Notes under the pieces: generated by a model | What the model was told of the DNA's origin: nothing | The model's database searches: none | Seen by the model: only the letters and a program-made list of their open reading frames with translations | Made by a program: the position numbers and the translations under genes | Source: Penium margaritaceum | Taxonomy: Eukaryota > Streptophyta > Zygnematophyceae > Desmidiales > Peniaceae | Direction: 5' to 3' | Assembly (NCBI GenBank): GCA_023375785.1 | Contig: SZWC01000553.1 | Location: forward strand, 294,838-358,837 | DNA: 64,000 nt | Shown here: one piece after another, positions 21,225 through 32,007 of the stretch | Layout: the number at the start of each line of letters is the position of its first letter | Position numbering within the stretch: position 1 is the stretch's first letter

Positions 21225-23189
21225 AAGATTATGGGTCCATACTAACTAGTTGTAAGGTACGCTTGTGCGCACTCTCTTGCCCTCTTTGTCTTGTAGTACA
21301 CATTAGCTCCATTAGCTCCATCTGTTCCATTTGCTCAACCTACTCCAACTGCGAGTGCTAGCACTTAGCGAATAAGGACCAAGGATAAGCGCTGCCCTTG
21401 GAGGTACGACCCTTCGGCCCTAACCAGCATAAGCTCTGCCCTATGAGGCATGGCCATGGGTTTGCTAGAGTGCGTTCTTTTGTGCTAATAGGTGATCAAC
21501 GGCTAATGGATAAGTACCAGATCTACACCTTCAAAAAATTAGTAGACAATAGCCTACATCTGCTTGCATCAGCCTTAAGAAAGCAGAGAAGTAAAGAAAC
21601 AGAGAAGTCGTGTGAAGAGACCCCCAATGCTCAATCTTGCGGAGGTCAACAGTGGGATGTCAAAGGTCATAGGGATAGATTGTTCCTTGCGGAAATGGTA
21701 ATTTGAGATCGTCATGAGCGTACATGGCTACTTGAAGATGTTTCTGGGAGAAGAGGTAGAACCTCAAAAAATTGATGCTGGATATGAAGCCTGGTCTATC
21801 AAAAATGGCATGGCTCTCACGATTCTTGTGATATTCGTGGTTGAGTCACAGCATGTCCACCTCCAAGGTATCACACATGCATCAAAGGCTTATGAGAAGC
21901 TTGCACGTGTACACCTATCTATGGCTCTTGACACACACCTCTTAGTCCTTCAAAAACTGACTTCAATGAGGCCGAGCAAGGGAGAGTCAATTCTGGACTA
22001 CCTATTGCAGTTTGAAGGACTGCTATATCAAGAGACCCAAAGGAACTAGGAAATCGCCAACAACATGCAAGCCATGATCCTCCTTATGGCACTTCTTGAA
22101 AGCTTGGGTCCTCTGATCACTCTCTTTAGCGGGTGGAAGGAGGAGGATTTGACGTATGAGGAAGTGTCTGAGTACGTGCTCAATGCAGTAATGCATCGCA
22201 ATAGCAACAAGGCCATGCGTTGCAACGGAAATGAGACTAACATTTTAGCCTATACTGAAGAGTACGGTGGTCATGGCAATGACTCCTCTTTAGGTCTGAG
22301 CGACAGCAAAAGCGTTGGTGGTGGAGGAAAAGGCAATGGTGGTGCTTAAAAGGGTTCAAAGCGCACTGCGAAGTGTCATATCTATGGCAAGCATTGGTTT
22401 TGGACACCGCAGAGTAGGGCTTCCAAGAACGAAGAAAGAGATCATGGTGGTAGAAAACAGGCAAAGGAAAGGATAAGGAGTTGATGAACATGATGGCTGA
22501 GAGCATGCCGGCAACCAAGGGAGCAATACTGCTCAAGTTTGGAGTCTATGAGCTCAACTCTGGCATGAACCACCTCTCTTCAAGAAGAAGGATGGGTTCA
22601 TCTCCATTGTGAACACTGAACGTACCTTCAGGTGTGCCAACCCCAGCCTTGTCCATACGCAAGCCGAGGAACATAAGTTTATAAATATCAACGTGATGAT
22701 GCTCAAAAAGATTAAAAGCTACAAAATGACATCTACATGCCGTGTTTTGCGATAAATCTCTTGTCAATGTCCAAAATCACGGACTACGACATGACGGTTG
22801 TGTTCACAAAGGAGGAAGTCGCGATTGTCAAGAGGAAGGACATCAAGACTTCCTATTCCAAGGCAATTATTGTCACACTAGTGCGAATAGTTCATGGGCT
22901 CTATGTGCTATAGACCAAGCTCCTTCAGAGTACAAACGAGGGATATGCGGCGGTTGAAGAGCCTAAGTCTCCGGAGCCTGACATTGCACCACAGGTCGTC
23001 ACCATGGCGGCCAACTCCACCAAAGACAGAGATGCTAAGTTGTTCTACAGGCGGTTTGGCCATGTGGCTAACAACACATTGCAAGCTATGCAGCAGCTCA
23101 TAATGGTTCATGAGAAAGAGGGATGCAAGGCCAAGGATGAAGGAAATGCAAGAAACTGTGTATGGCATGCCTTCAAGTAAGGGTGTTCA

Positions 23190-23820
23190 CCAAAAGCTAG
23201 GACTCGAAAGTCTGACTTGTGAGTCCAAGTCTAGTTCCAGTGTCGTGAGTCCAAATTTGACCTCTAAACTCTTGTCGGACTCAGAAATCTGGTGGAGGAG
23301 GGAGACAGATGGAGGAAAGAAAAAAATCAAAGGATTGGTTCAACACCCATGGACGAGGACGAGCTTGTGCAAATCCCATCTCCCACCCCCCCGCCCACAT
23401 CAGCCTCTCTTCCTGTCTCCTTATCTGGTCTAAATCCCCCCCTCCCTTTTGCCAACACTCGCCACGCACTATAATATGCCACATAAGTCCACACCATACG
23501 CGAAAACAAAATCGTGGATGGCGTGGCTCCGTGCCACGTCAGAATGTCCACGAATTGTTAAAGTTCCGCTTACAGCTTTGAGTTCTTAAGTTTTCTGATG
23601 AAACCTAAAGAGTTCAAAGTTGAAACTATGAACTTGTAGTTTAGACCTTGTAGGTTCAAATTCAAAGTTTGAAACTTCCATTTTTGAAATTTGGTCATGT
23701 CAAACTTAGGATGTTCGAGTTCTGATTTTCTCGGTGAATTTTTGGAAGTGATGATTCTAAGCTCAACGGCAAGCTAGACACACAAGTGCTAATGGGAGTG
23801 CTTGAGGGAGTGAAAGCTCG
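23190..23820. other. Unassigned insert inside B-3
   Basis: This stretch separates integrase-type from reverse-transcriptase-type sequence of B-3 and has no coding similarity that I recognise. It starts near gggtgttcacc, a word reminiscent of hAT-type transposon ends. It has several gactc/gagtc repeats and a region rich in ttcaaagtttgaa-like words (23590-23700). I see no matching opposite end, so no transposon is called. Confidence 0.3.
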
Positions 23821-24503
23821 AAAGGGCAAGGTTTGCAAACTAGTTTAAGAACTCTAAAGGCTGAAACAGGCTTCAAGTATGTGGTACAAGGAGATGGACC
23901 ACTAAATGGCCAGGCTCACCTTCACGCACTTCTAGAATGATCCTTGTGTCTACGTGCGGAGGATGAGCAAGGCTTAATGCTGGTTGCATTGTACGTGGAT
24001 GACGTGATCATCTGCTCATTGTCAGTCGAGTCATTGAAGAAGCCAAAGACAGATCTTTACAACGGGATTAAGATGAAGGACATCGGTGCGTTCAAGTTCT
24101 ATCCTGGGATATTTGTACACCACAATCAAATAGCGGGCACCTTTGACCTAAACCAGACCAAGTAAATCATGGAGGTCCTCAAGCGCTACAACATGGAGGA
24201 CTGCAAGCGCATGAGCACACCTATGACAACAGACATCAAGCTCTCCTCCTCCATGAGCCCCACTATGAAAGCAGATAGACGTGAGATGGAGAACATTAAC
24301 TTCTGGTTTGCTGTTGGCAGCCTCATGTATGCCATGATAGGGACACCCCCTGATGTTTTTTATGCTATGGGACAACTGAGCATGTTTGTGGCCTATCCAA
24401 AGCCAGAGCACAGGCAAGCAGTCAAACGCATCATGCTATCTACTAAAGATACAACACATGCGATTCAAGTTCAGAGGCCAAGAGGGATCTGACACGTTAC
24501 GGC

Positions 24504-25197
24504 TGTTAGAATTGGAGGAGAGAGAGAGTCTTGGAGCAGCAAACATGTGGGACTTGAAGGGCATCACTTGTGCTGAAGAATGGTTATTGAATAACTCAAA
24601 ATGATGGAGTACATATAGAGCTAGAGCTTGGGCAAGTCAGCCCTCTCACAAGGCACACCACTTAGCCATGGAGGCTAAGGCTTACACACTAGAATCAAAA
24701 TCTCACACAAGGGAGGAAAAGAGCCTAGGAAATGCTAGAAAGCTAGAAAGCTAGAAAATGCTCGCATGGCACACTCCTAGTGGTCAAATAATCCACAAAC
24801 CCATGGAGAATCGCCATGTGTCCATGGCTAGCACATAAAGATCTCATCCTCCCTAAAAAGTAAGGAGAGGTACCTTTTTCCTAGTCAGCACACTCTGACA
24901 AGGCAACCCAAGAATCTAGGACCTTTTAAGATATCATCTCTTGCTTTTATCTTTTCTCAGGCCAAGGCATGGAGCCATCGCCCATGATCACCTAGATACC
25001 GGCGATCGATGACCCCATAAGCTTCGAAACTCATATCTCCCAATCGGACTATTGGATCGGCTCGAAACTTGAACCGTAGACATTTTGCCATGTGATCTTT
25101 CAAATGGTGGGATTGACAATAGAAGTAGACATCTGTTAGTATCTTGGAACTTACTCGTATAGACCTTAAACTAAGTAGGATGGCTTCTTTTCCAACA
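24504..25197 (-). repeat. Family A 3' LTR of A-5
   Basis: It reads tgttagaatt to tttccaaca on the plus strand, about 694 bp, followed by aatctcccac, the complement of the family A purine tract. It borders B-3 reverse transcriptase on the left, so A-5 inserted into or beside B-3. Confidence 0.86.
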
Positions 25198-26800
25198 ATC
25201 TCCCACTTTGTCTCGATAAGAGTGGGCTGAGTCTACATGCCTTTATGTAGAACTGCTATTTCTCTTTAGTCACTCGCTTGGTGCATAAATCAACGACGTG
25301 CTTCTTAGTTGGAGTAAAATCTAGCTTGATAGCACCCTCCTACATCATGTGCGTGGTGAAGTGATATGCAATGTTGATGTGCTTGGTGCGTGCATAGTGC
25401 TCAAGATTCTTGGCAAGTGCGATTGCGCTCTGGTTTTCAACGCGCACAAGAATAGGAACTGCTGCTCTTCCACTCATCTCCTCCATGAGACGCTGAAGCC
25501 AAACATCTTCCTTGGCTTGAGAGCTGAGAGAGACATATTCAGCTTCCGTGCTTGAGGTAGCCACGACCACCTGCCGCTTTCTGCACCAGCTCATGGCCCA
25601 ACCATTCATGAGCAAGACATGTCTAGAGATGGACTTGCGGTCCTGAGGATTTGGGTCCGATCTGCATCTGTATAGTCGTTGATGTTGTTATCGTTGCCGT
25701 TATAGGTGATGCGAATGTTGATGGTTCCAGCAAGGTAGCGCAAGATCTGTTTCACTCCCTCGTGGTGCTGAGGTCTGGGGTTTGCCATGTGTTGGCTCAT
25801 AGCGCTCACAACCTGTGCAAGGTCCGGCCTGGTTGTAACCATCAGGTACATGGGGTTGCCGACAGCGCTCAAGTGCTTCTGCCGCTCGGCTGCATCAAGG
25901 CTCACGAGGTACCGCCGTATCTCCAGCGTCATGCCGATGGATTTGGCCTCTGCCATGCCAAACTGCTGCAAAACATCCTTGATATAGCGGCTTTGCTGTA
26001 GCGAGAGAGCGTGATTTGCGGACACGCGCAATCTGGATTTTGAGGAAGTATGATAGCTCCCTGAGATCAGACATCAGGAAGTGCTCCTACATGGCCTCTT
26101 TGAACTCTTGCAGAGCAGACATGCTGTTGGAAAGGACGAGTATATCATCCAAATAGACAATCATGACCAGCACCTCATGACCATGCTGCCAGGGATAGAC
26201 GCAGTAGTCAAACGCGTTGCGCTCAAACCCCATGCACTGCAGCGCCGCATCCAATTTCTGGTTCCAAGCACGCGGCGCATGCTTGAGTCCGTAGAGGGAC
26301 ATCTCTAGCTTGCAAACCAGGTGCTCCTTGCCATCCATGACGAATCCCTCCGGATGCTCCATGTAGATTTCTTCCTCCAACTCACAATTCAAGAATGTCC
26401 TCTTGACATCCATGTGGTGAATCTCGAGGTCCTCAGCTGCTACATGAGAAGGGAGCGTGTGCACAGAGGCAAACTTTGTAAGAGAAGCAAAGGTTGCTGT
26501 ATGAACGATGCCTTTATGCTGCGAATAGTCCTTGGCAACCAGCCTCGCCTTGTACTTTTCCATATTCCCATCTGTGCCCCTCTTCTTCATGAATACCCAC
26601 TTGCACTTGATTATCTTGCGTCCTGGTGGACGCTTTGTCAGTTCCCACGTACAGTTGTCGAGATGCAACTGAATCTCCAGTTGCACAACTTGTGTCCAAT
26701 GTGCTGCATCTGGTACAGCCATGGCCTCCTTGTATGACCTCACCTCATCAGAGTCTGCTGCAACAGGACGTTCATCTGATCTGGTTTTTGGAGCATCTAG

Positions 26801-27536
26801 TGTTGGAACTGGAGGAGAGAGGGAGACTTGGAGCAGCAAGCATGTGGGACTTGAAGGGCATCACTACTGCTGAAGAATAGTTGTTGAATAACTCAAAATG
26901 ATGGAGTACATATAGAGCTGGAGCTTTGGCAAGTGAGCTTTTCACAAGCCACAACACTTAGTCATGGAGGCTAAGGCTGACACACTAGAGTCCATAATCT
27001 CATACAAGAGAGGAAATCAGCCTAGCAATCAGGCTAACTTCTCACACACAACCTAGAGAGCTAGAAAATATTCTCATGGAACACTCCTAGTGGTCACATA
27101 ACCCACAATCCCATGGAGAATCGCCATGTGTCCATGGCTAGCACACAAGGATCTCACCTCACCTAAAAAGTAAGGAGAGGTACCTTTTTCCAGGTCAGCA
27201 CACTGTGACAAGGCAACCCAAGAATCTAGGGACATTTTTGATATTTCTCCCATCGGGTCTTGTCCCTTGACCTCCTGCTTTTTTTTTTCTTAGGCTAAGG
27301 CATGGAGCCATCACCCATGGTCACCCAGATATTGGCGGTCGATGACCCCGGAAATTTGGAAAATTCATATCTCCCAATGCGACTGTTGGATCGGCCTCAA
27401 ACATGGACCATAGATATTTTGACACCTGATCTTTCCAATGCCAAGGTCGGATGGACGATCTAAGCGCGCATCTGGTAGTTTCTTGGACCTTGCTCTTGTG
27501 GACCCAAAACGGAGCTGGATGTCTCCTCTCCCAACC
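26801..27536 (-). repeat. Solo LTR A-6 of family A inside A-5
   Basis: A full-length family A LTR (tgttggaact to ctcccaacc) sits between two parts of A-5 with no internal sequence of its own. It is flanked by tctag (26796-26800) and tccag (27537-27541), a likely 5-bp target duplication with one change. Recombination between the two LTRs of a full copy is the usual way a solo LTR forms. Confidence 0.82.
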
Positions 27537-28155
27537 TCCAGAAATATGCTGCTATATCTGCTACATTAGACATGGGAGAATAAAATGGTTCTCCCATCGT
27601 CATAATAGAGGAAAGTTGGGGAGAATGTCTACTCCAACTGCTTCATTAGTTGCTGGTTCTGCTGCCTCTTCGCAGATGAAATTGGTGCCGATGATATTAC
27701 TTTCGTTGAAAATAACATCATTGGATGTGTTGACGTGGCCACTATCCCTCTCATAGAGACGATATGCCTTGCTTGCCTCGTCATAGCTAATCATCAGCAT
27801 CTGTACGCTCTTTGCATCCCATTTCTACCGCTTCTCGTTAGGTACGTGCATGTGGACCAAGCTACCGAACGCGCAAAGATGACTTACGCTCGCCTTCTTG
27901 CTGAGCTATGCCTCGTACGGTGTCATCTGCTCCAATGTCTTGGTGGGACTGCGGTTCTTGACGTACACCGCCATGCACACTGGTTTAGCCCAAAAGTCGT
28001 GGGTGAGTCGAGTCACGTGAAACATGGAGCGCGCCGACTCAAGGATGGTACGGTTGGCGCGTTCTACAACACCGTTCTACTGCGGCGAGTATGGCGCAGT
28101 GCGCTGCGCCTTGATGCCTACTACTGCGAGGTACTCGTGGAACGCCTTGCTCAAG

Positions 28156-29960
28156 TATTTTAAGAAAGAGTACTTCAAGTTTCAGAGGGACCAAAAAGAG
28201 CAGCAGTAGCAACAGCAAAAGCAGCAATCTCGACAGCAACAGCAGCAACAGTCATACCAACGTCAGCACCAGCAGCCAAATTAGACTGGTCTGCATCGTT
28301 TTGGCAACATGAACGTGGCCAAGGAGGTGCGGGACCGCCTTTTAAGAGCGATGTGTGACCTGTCGCATAAGGAAAAGGCGGATCTAGCGTGGTTCAAGGA
28401 CTTAGGGTGTGCCAAGAGTCTGACGTACCACAAGGAATGGTTTACAGAGCTGCTCTTCATTCCCCCCTGACCGACTCCTTTGGGTGATAATTGGGTGGTG
28501 TATGCTGAGGGGATTGTGATTGTGGAGATGTGGTTGGAGATCGCACGTGGCATTGAAGTGGGAGTGCTCCATGGCGTAGTGTATGTACCTAATGCTGCGT
28601 TCAACCCTCTCTCAGTATCCTCTCTCACCAAGACAGGATTGCGAGTCATCTTTCAAGACGACTATGGCTACATTATCCACAAGGAAACAGGAGAGGAGTT
28701 GGCCAGGTCGGCCAAGGAAGGCGACATGTACCGCCTGTAAGGGATGACCAAGATCCCGCATGAGCAGAGTCTTGCAGTTGTGGTATAGACCACAGATGGC
28801 AAAATCTGGCATGCGTGCTACGACCACATCTGTATGCGCACTTTGCAGCATCTTCAAGCAAAGCAGATGATGCGTGAATTATCCACCATATCTAACTTTG
28901 AGCAACAGTTAAGCATCGGTTGTTTGGACGGGAAGCAGCATCCCGAGGCATTCTCTGGAGCACGGGAGCACGCAAAGGAGGTGCTTGAGCTTGTCCACAC
29001 AAAGTTTTGTAGCCTGATGCAGACCCAGAGCTTTGGAGGCTCTAGGTATTTTCTCACCATTATTAATGATTTCATTTGTTAAATTACGTGTATTTTGTTT
29101 CCTCCAAGGACCAGTGTTTTGATAGATTCAAGTAGTTCAAGGCCATGTTGAAGAACCAGAATGGAAAGAAAATCAAGGCGCTGCATAGCGAGCGCGGTAA
29201 AGAGTACCTGAGCAAGGAGTTTCAGGACTACCTCGCAGCAATAGGCATCAAGGCGCAACGCACCATGCCATACTCGCCGCAACAGAACGATGTAGCAGAA
29301 TGCGCCAACTGCACCAAAGTTGAGCCAGTGCGCTCAATGCTGTACGTGGCTTGGCTCACCTACGACTTTTGCGCTGAAGCAGTGGGCACTTTTGTGTATA
29401 TCAAGAAGCGTAGTCCAAACAAGGTCCTGGAGCAGATGACGCCGTACGAGGTGTGTTTCGGCAAGAAGCCAAGCGTGGGTCATCTTCGTGCATTTGGCAG
29501 CTTAACACATATGCACGTGCCAAAGGAGAAGCAGCAGACATGGGACACGAAGAGCGCACGGACACTAATGATCGGCTATGACGTGGCAAGCAAGGCGTAT
29601 TGTCTCTACGAGAGGGAAAGTGGCCATGTCATCATCCCCAGGGATGCTGTTTTCAAAAACTTTAACCTCATCGGCACCAAGATCATCAGCAAAGAGGTAG
29701 AAGAACCAACAACTGATGAAGCAGTGGGAGCAGACATTCTCCCTAACCCCACCTCTGCTGAACCTTCCTCTACAGTGACAATGGGAGATATGAATTTATG
29801 ACATTTTCGGGATCTTTCACCACTGATGGGCGATGGCTCCATGCCTTAGCTTGAGAAAAGAAAAAGGCAAGATGTCCAGGGTCAAGACCTGATGGGAGAA
29901 ATATCTAAAAAGGTCCTAGATTCTTGGGTTGCCCTGTCACAGTGTGCTCACTAAGAAAAA
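28156..29960 (+). mobile_element. Ty1/copia element A-7, gag end to RT linker plus LTR piece
   Basis: The plus strand encodes the end of gag (YFKFQRDQKEQQ near 28170), a glutamine-rich stretch, the protease region (28290-28740; FGNMNVAKEVRDRL, FNPLSVSSL), and pre-integrase and integrase near 28790-29290 (LELVHTKFCSLMQ, AAIGIKAQRTMPYSPQQN). The FGKKPSVGHLRAFGS segment and linker follow, to about 29785. A family A LTR piece (gggagatatgaattt onwards) is joined directly at about 29788-29960. It is broken and old. Confidence 0.8.
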
Positions 29961-30302
29961 TGTCACTCAGAGGAAATATCCAAAAAGGTCCTAGATTCTT
30001 AAACTCCTTGAACCTGTCAAAGCATTGGTCCTTGGAGGAAAGGAAGTACATAGCAGTGTAATGGCTGAAATCATTAATGAAGGTGAGAAAATACCACACT
30101 AGTTGGCCATGGAGACTAAGGCTCACATACTAGAGTCCATAATCTCACATAAGGGAGGAAATCAGCCTAGCAATCAGGCTGACCACTCACACATGACCTA
30201 GAGAGTGTGTGAGAGTGTGTGAGTGGTCAGCCTGATTGCTAGACTGATTTCCAGCCCTACTGGAAGTGGTGCCCTTCAAGTGCGACTGGAAGGGCACCAC
30301 TT
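29961..30302. repeat. Mosaic of family A pieces with head-to-head LTR palindromes
   Basis: After a short repeat of the LTR word ggaaatatccaaaaaggtcc, positions 30001-30096 are a minus-strand integrase piece. Then comes a minus-strand LTR piece that turns into its own reverse: 30157-30192 pairs with about 30217-30252 (arms ggaaatcagcctagcaatca and its near complement). A second 13-bp perfect palindrome, aagtggtgccctt/aagggcaccactt, is at 30264-30276 and 30290-30302. Both come from LTR ends joined in opposite directions. Confidence 0.7.
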
Positions 30303-30575
30303 GTACTGAAAATTCATCTCACAATTCATATCTCGTATTCAGTAGAAGTGAATTGAAACACTTTCTTGTTATTAAGCATAGTGAGACTACATCAGACTCT
30401 TATAGCCTGTGATCTAAGCTTTCTAACACATCAAAGTACGCCCAACTCAGAGTAATAGAGACCCTTCTATGGCTGTCAAAGTAACCCTTTGTGGAGCCAC
30501 CCATATTGCCTTGCACGCTAGGCAACGGGAGGCACTTCGACAACGACTTGTCGAAGCGCCTTTCCTCGCCTAGAA
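30303..30575 (-). repeat. Diverged family H-type LTR fragment
   Basis: Read on the minus strand, this stretch follows the H LTR (58387-58575) landmark by landmark. It has the stem-loop ggcgcttcgacaag..gtcgaag, then ggctccac, gggttacttt, cagccatag, ttagaaagct, aggctataagagtctgatgta and tctcacta. Similarity is moderate, so it is a much older or different copy than H. No internal H sequence is seen next to it. Confidence 0.72.
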
Positions 30576-30670
30576 GTGAAGGAGAAGTTCACCCTGGTCA
30601 AGGAGAGTCTTCTGGTTGCTTCTTTTATGGCCCAAGTGTCAACTTGCCTGAGGCGAGGGTCTAGAAAATA

Positions 30671-31058
30671 CACGGTGTGGTAACCATGTACAATGACAAA
30701 CCAAAGTAGGCATATGTCACTAACTACGATCAACAGAATTTCACAGCGTGTGGTCAACGTTGAAAACTCATAACACAAGTCACAAATGGTCAGCGAGAGA
30801 AAGAATGGGTTAGGAACAATAGTTATCAACTAGCAAGTATAAAGGACTTCAACAAACAGTGGCACGGTGTGGCTAGCGTGCACAGTGACCAACCAAAGGA
30901 TGCATACGTCACAGACTATGACTGGAGAAGTCCACAATATGTGGTCAACATTGACAACTCATAACACAAGTGACAAGTGGTCAAAGGGAGAGACAATGGG
31001 TTGGGAACCGTATGTATTGACTAGAAAGGACAAAGAACTTCAATACGTAGTGGCACAG
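30671..31058 (+). repeat. 192-bp tandem duplication
   Basis: The word cacggtgtgg followed by a diverged 190-bp unit starts at 30671 and again at 30863. Shared landmarks include aaccaaag, gtggtcaac, actcataacacaagt and aaggac..cttcaa. A third start (agtggcacag) at 31049 leads straight into a family A LTR piece. The copies are perhaps 75-80% alike. It has no coding similarity and its origin is unknown. Confidence 0.72.
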
Positions 31059-31060
31059 CT

Positions 31061-31310
31061 ACAAAATACTCTCATGGCACACTCCTAGTTGTCACATAAC
31101 CTACACTCCCATGGAGAATCGCCATGTATTAATGGCTAGTACACAAGGATCTCACCTCACCTAAAAAGTAAGGAGAGGTACCTTTTTCCTAGTCAGTAAA
31201 CTCTGACAAGGCCACCCGAGAATCTAGGACCTTTTTGGATATTTCTCTTGAACCTGGACCACTTGCTCTTTTTAACTTTTCTCAGGCTAAGGCATGGGGC
31301 CTTTGCCCTG
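31061..31310 (-). repeat. Family A LTR fragment
   Basis: The plus strand carries ctctcatggcacactcctag, then ctaaaaagtaaggagaggta and tctcaggctaaggcatgg. This is the order of the U3 part of a minus-strand family A LTR. It is joined at about 31310 to a plus-strand family A leader, so the two neighbours are in opposite orientation. Confidence 0.8.
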
Positions 31311-32007
31311 GTCACCCAGCAGCATACCCTGTTTTCAAAAGGGAAATCTCTCAAAATCCCTTGTTGATGACCCTGGGTTACAAGTCGATCTGAAAGGTTT
31401 GGAGCTGAAGTTTCTACTGATAAGCTCAGTTCTACCAAATTCTTATTCTGCTGGCCTCTACAATCCATTCTTTGTCAGACAGATTTCCGGCAGAAGAAGC
31501 ATTAGAAGCAGGGAGAGCGCTGCCAGTCAAGGATAGCATTGAGCATCACCAAAACTCAAAATGGTAGCAGCAAGCGTGGTAACAGTAGTCCAGCCATTGG
31601 AAAGGCCGGAAGGATGCGCCAACTTAACGTTTTGGAATATCCGCACTCGTCTCCTTTTGGAGGAGAGGGGCTTGTGGGAGGTGGTGAGCGGCGACGAGCG
31701 CGCTCCACCTCCACAGGCAAAAGGCATCACCAAAGCGGAAGTGGTGGTGAGGAAGACGCCGTAGAAAGGTGCAGCACATGCAAAATCCTCTATAAGTGCA
31801 GCAGCGGCATATGAAGAGTGGAAAAAGAAGGAAAGGCAGGCCTATAGGCTGCTGTATACACCATCTGCGGATGGCATCTTTAGTGCGTGAGTAACAAGGC
31901 TACAACAAAGGAGGGGTGGGACACGTTGTGCAAGAAGTATGAGAGCAAGGATCCTTAATTCCTTATGCTTTGGGGGAGATGATGGCGTTGAAAATGGAGG
32001 GTGGGAT
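31311..32007 (+). mobile_element. Ty1/copia element A-8, leader and gag start
   Basis: From 31311 the family A leader runs on the plus strand (cccttgttgatgaccctggg, then ttctttgtcagacag). The start of gag follows at about 31561 (RTRLLLEERGLWEVVSGDE). It ends near 32007, where a second leader begins without an LTR between. It is broken and old. Confidence 0.75.

Larger units (their letters stand above)
20474..24503 (+). mobile_element. Ty1/copia element B-3 with an internal insert
   Basis: The parts in order are a 5' LTR (20474 to about 21224), half-tRNA primer site near 21227, leader, gag (about 21714-22380; SVHGYLKMFLGEEVEPQK, VHLQGITHASKAYEKLARV), a protease region (near 22540-22900), and a pre-integrase segment (RRFGHVANNTLQAMQQL near 23050). 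An unrelated 600-bp stretch follows. The copia reverse transcriptase end comes next, with YVDDVIICS near 24000 and GSLMYAMIGTPPDV near 24330. It stops where the A-5 LTR begins. It is broken at many points and old. Confidence 0.8.
24504..28155 (-). mobile_element. Ty1/copia element A-5, 3' half, host of solo LTR A-6
   Basis: On the minus strand the 3' LTR is at 24504-25197. RNase H is near 25340-25700 (STEAEYVSLSSQAKEDVWL) and reverse transcriptase near 25700-26790 (LEIHHMDVKRTFLN, VYLDDILVLSN). After the solo LTR at 26801-27536 the linker and integrase end continue near 27540-28155 (YDEASKAYRLYERDSG). It ends at a head-to-head junction with A-7 near 28155. It is old, with perhaps ten or more breaks. 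Confidence 0.86.
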
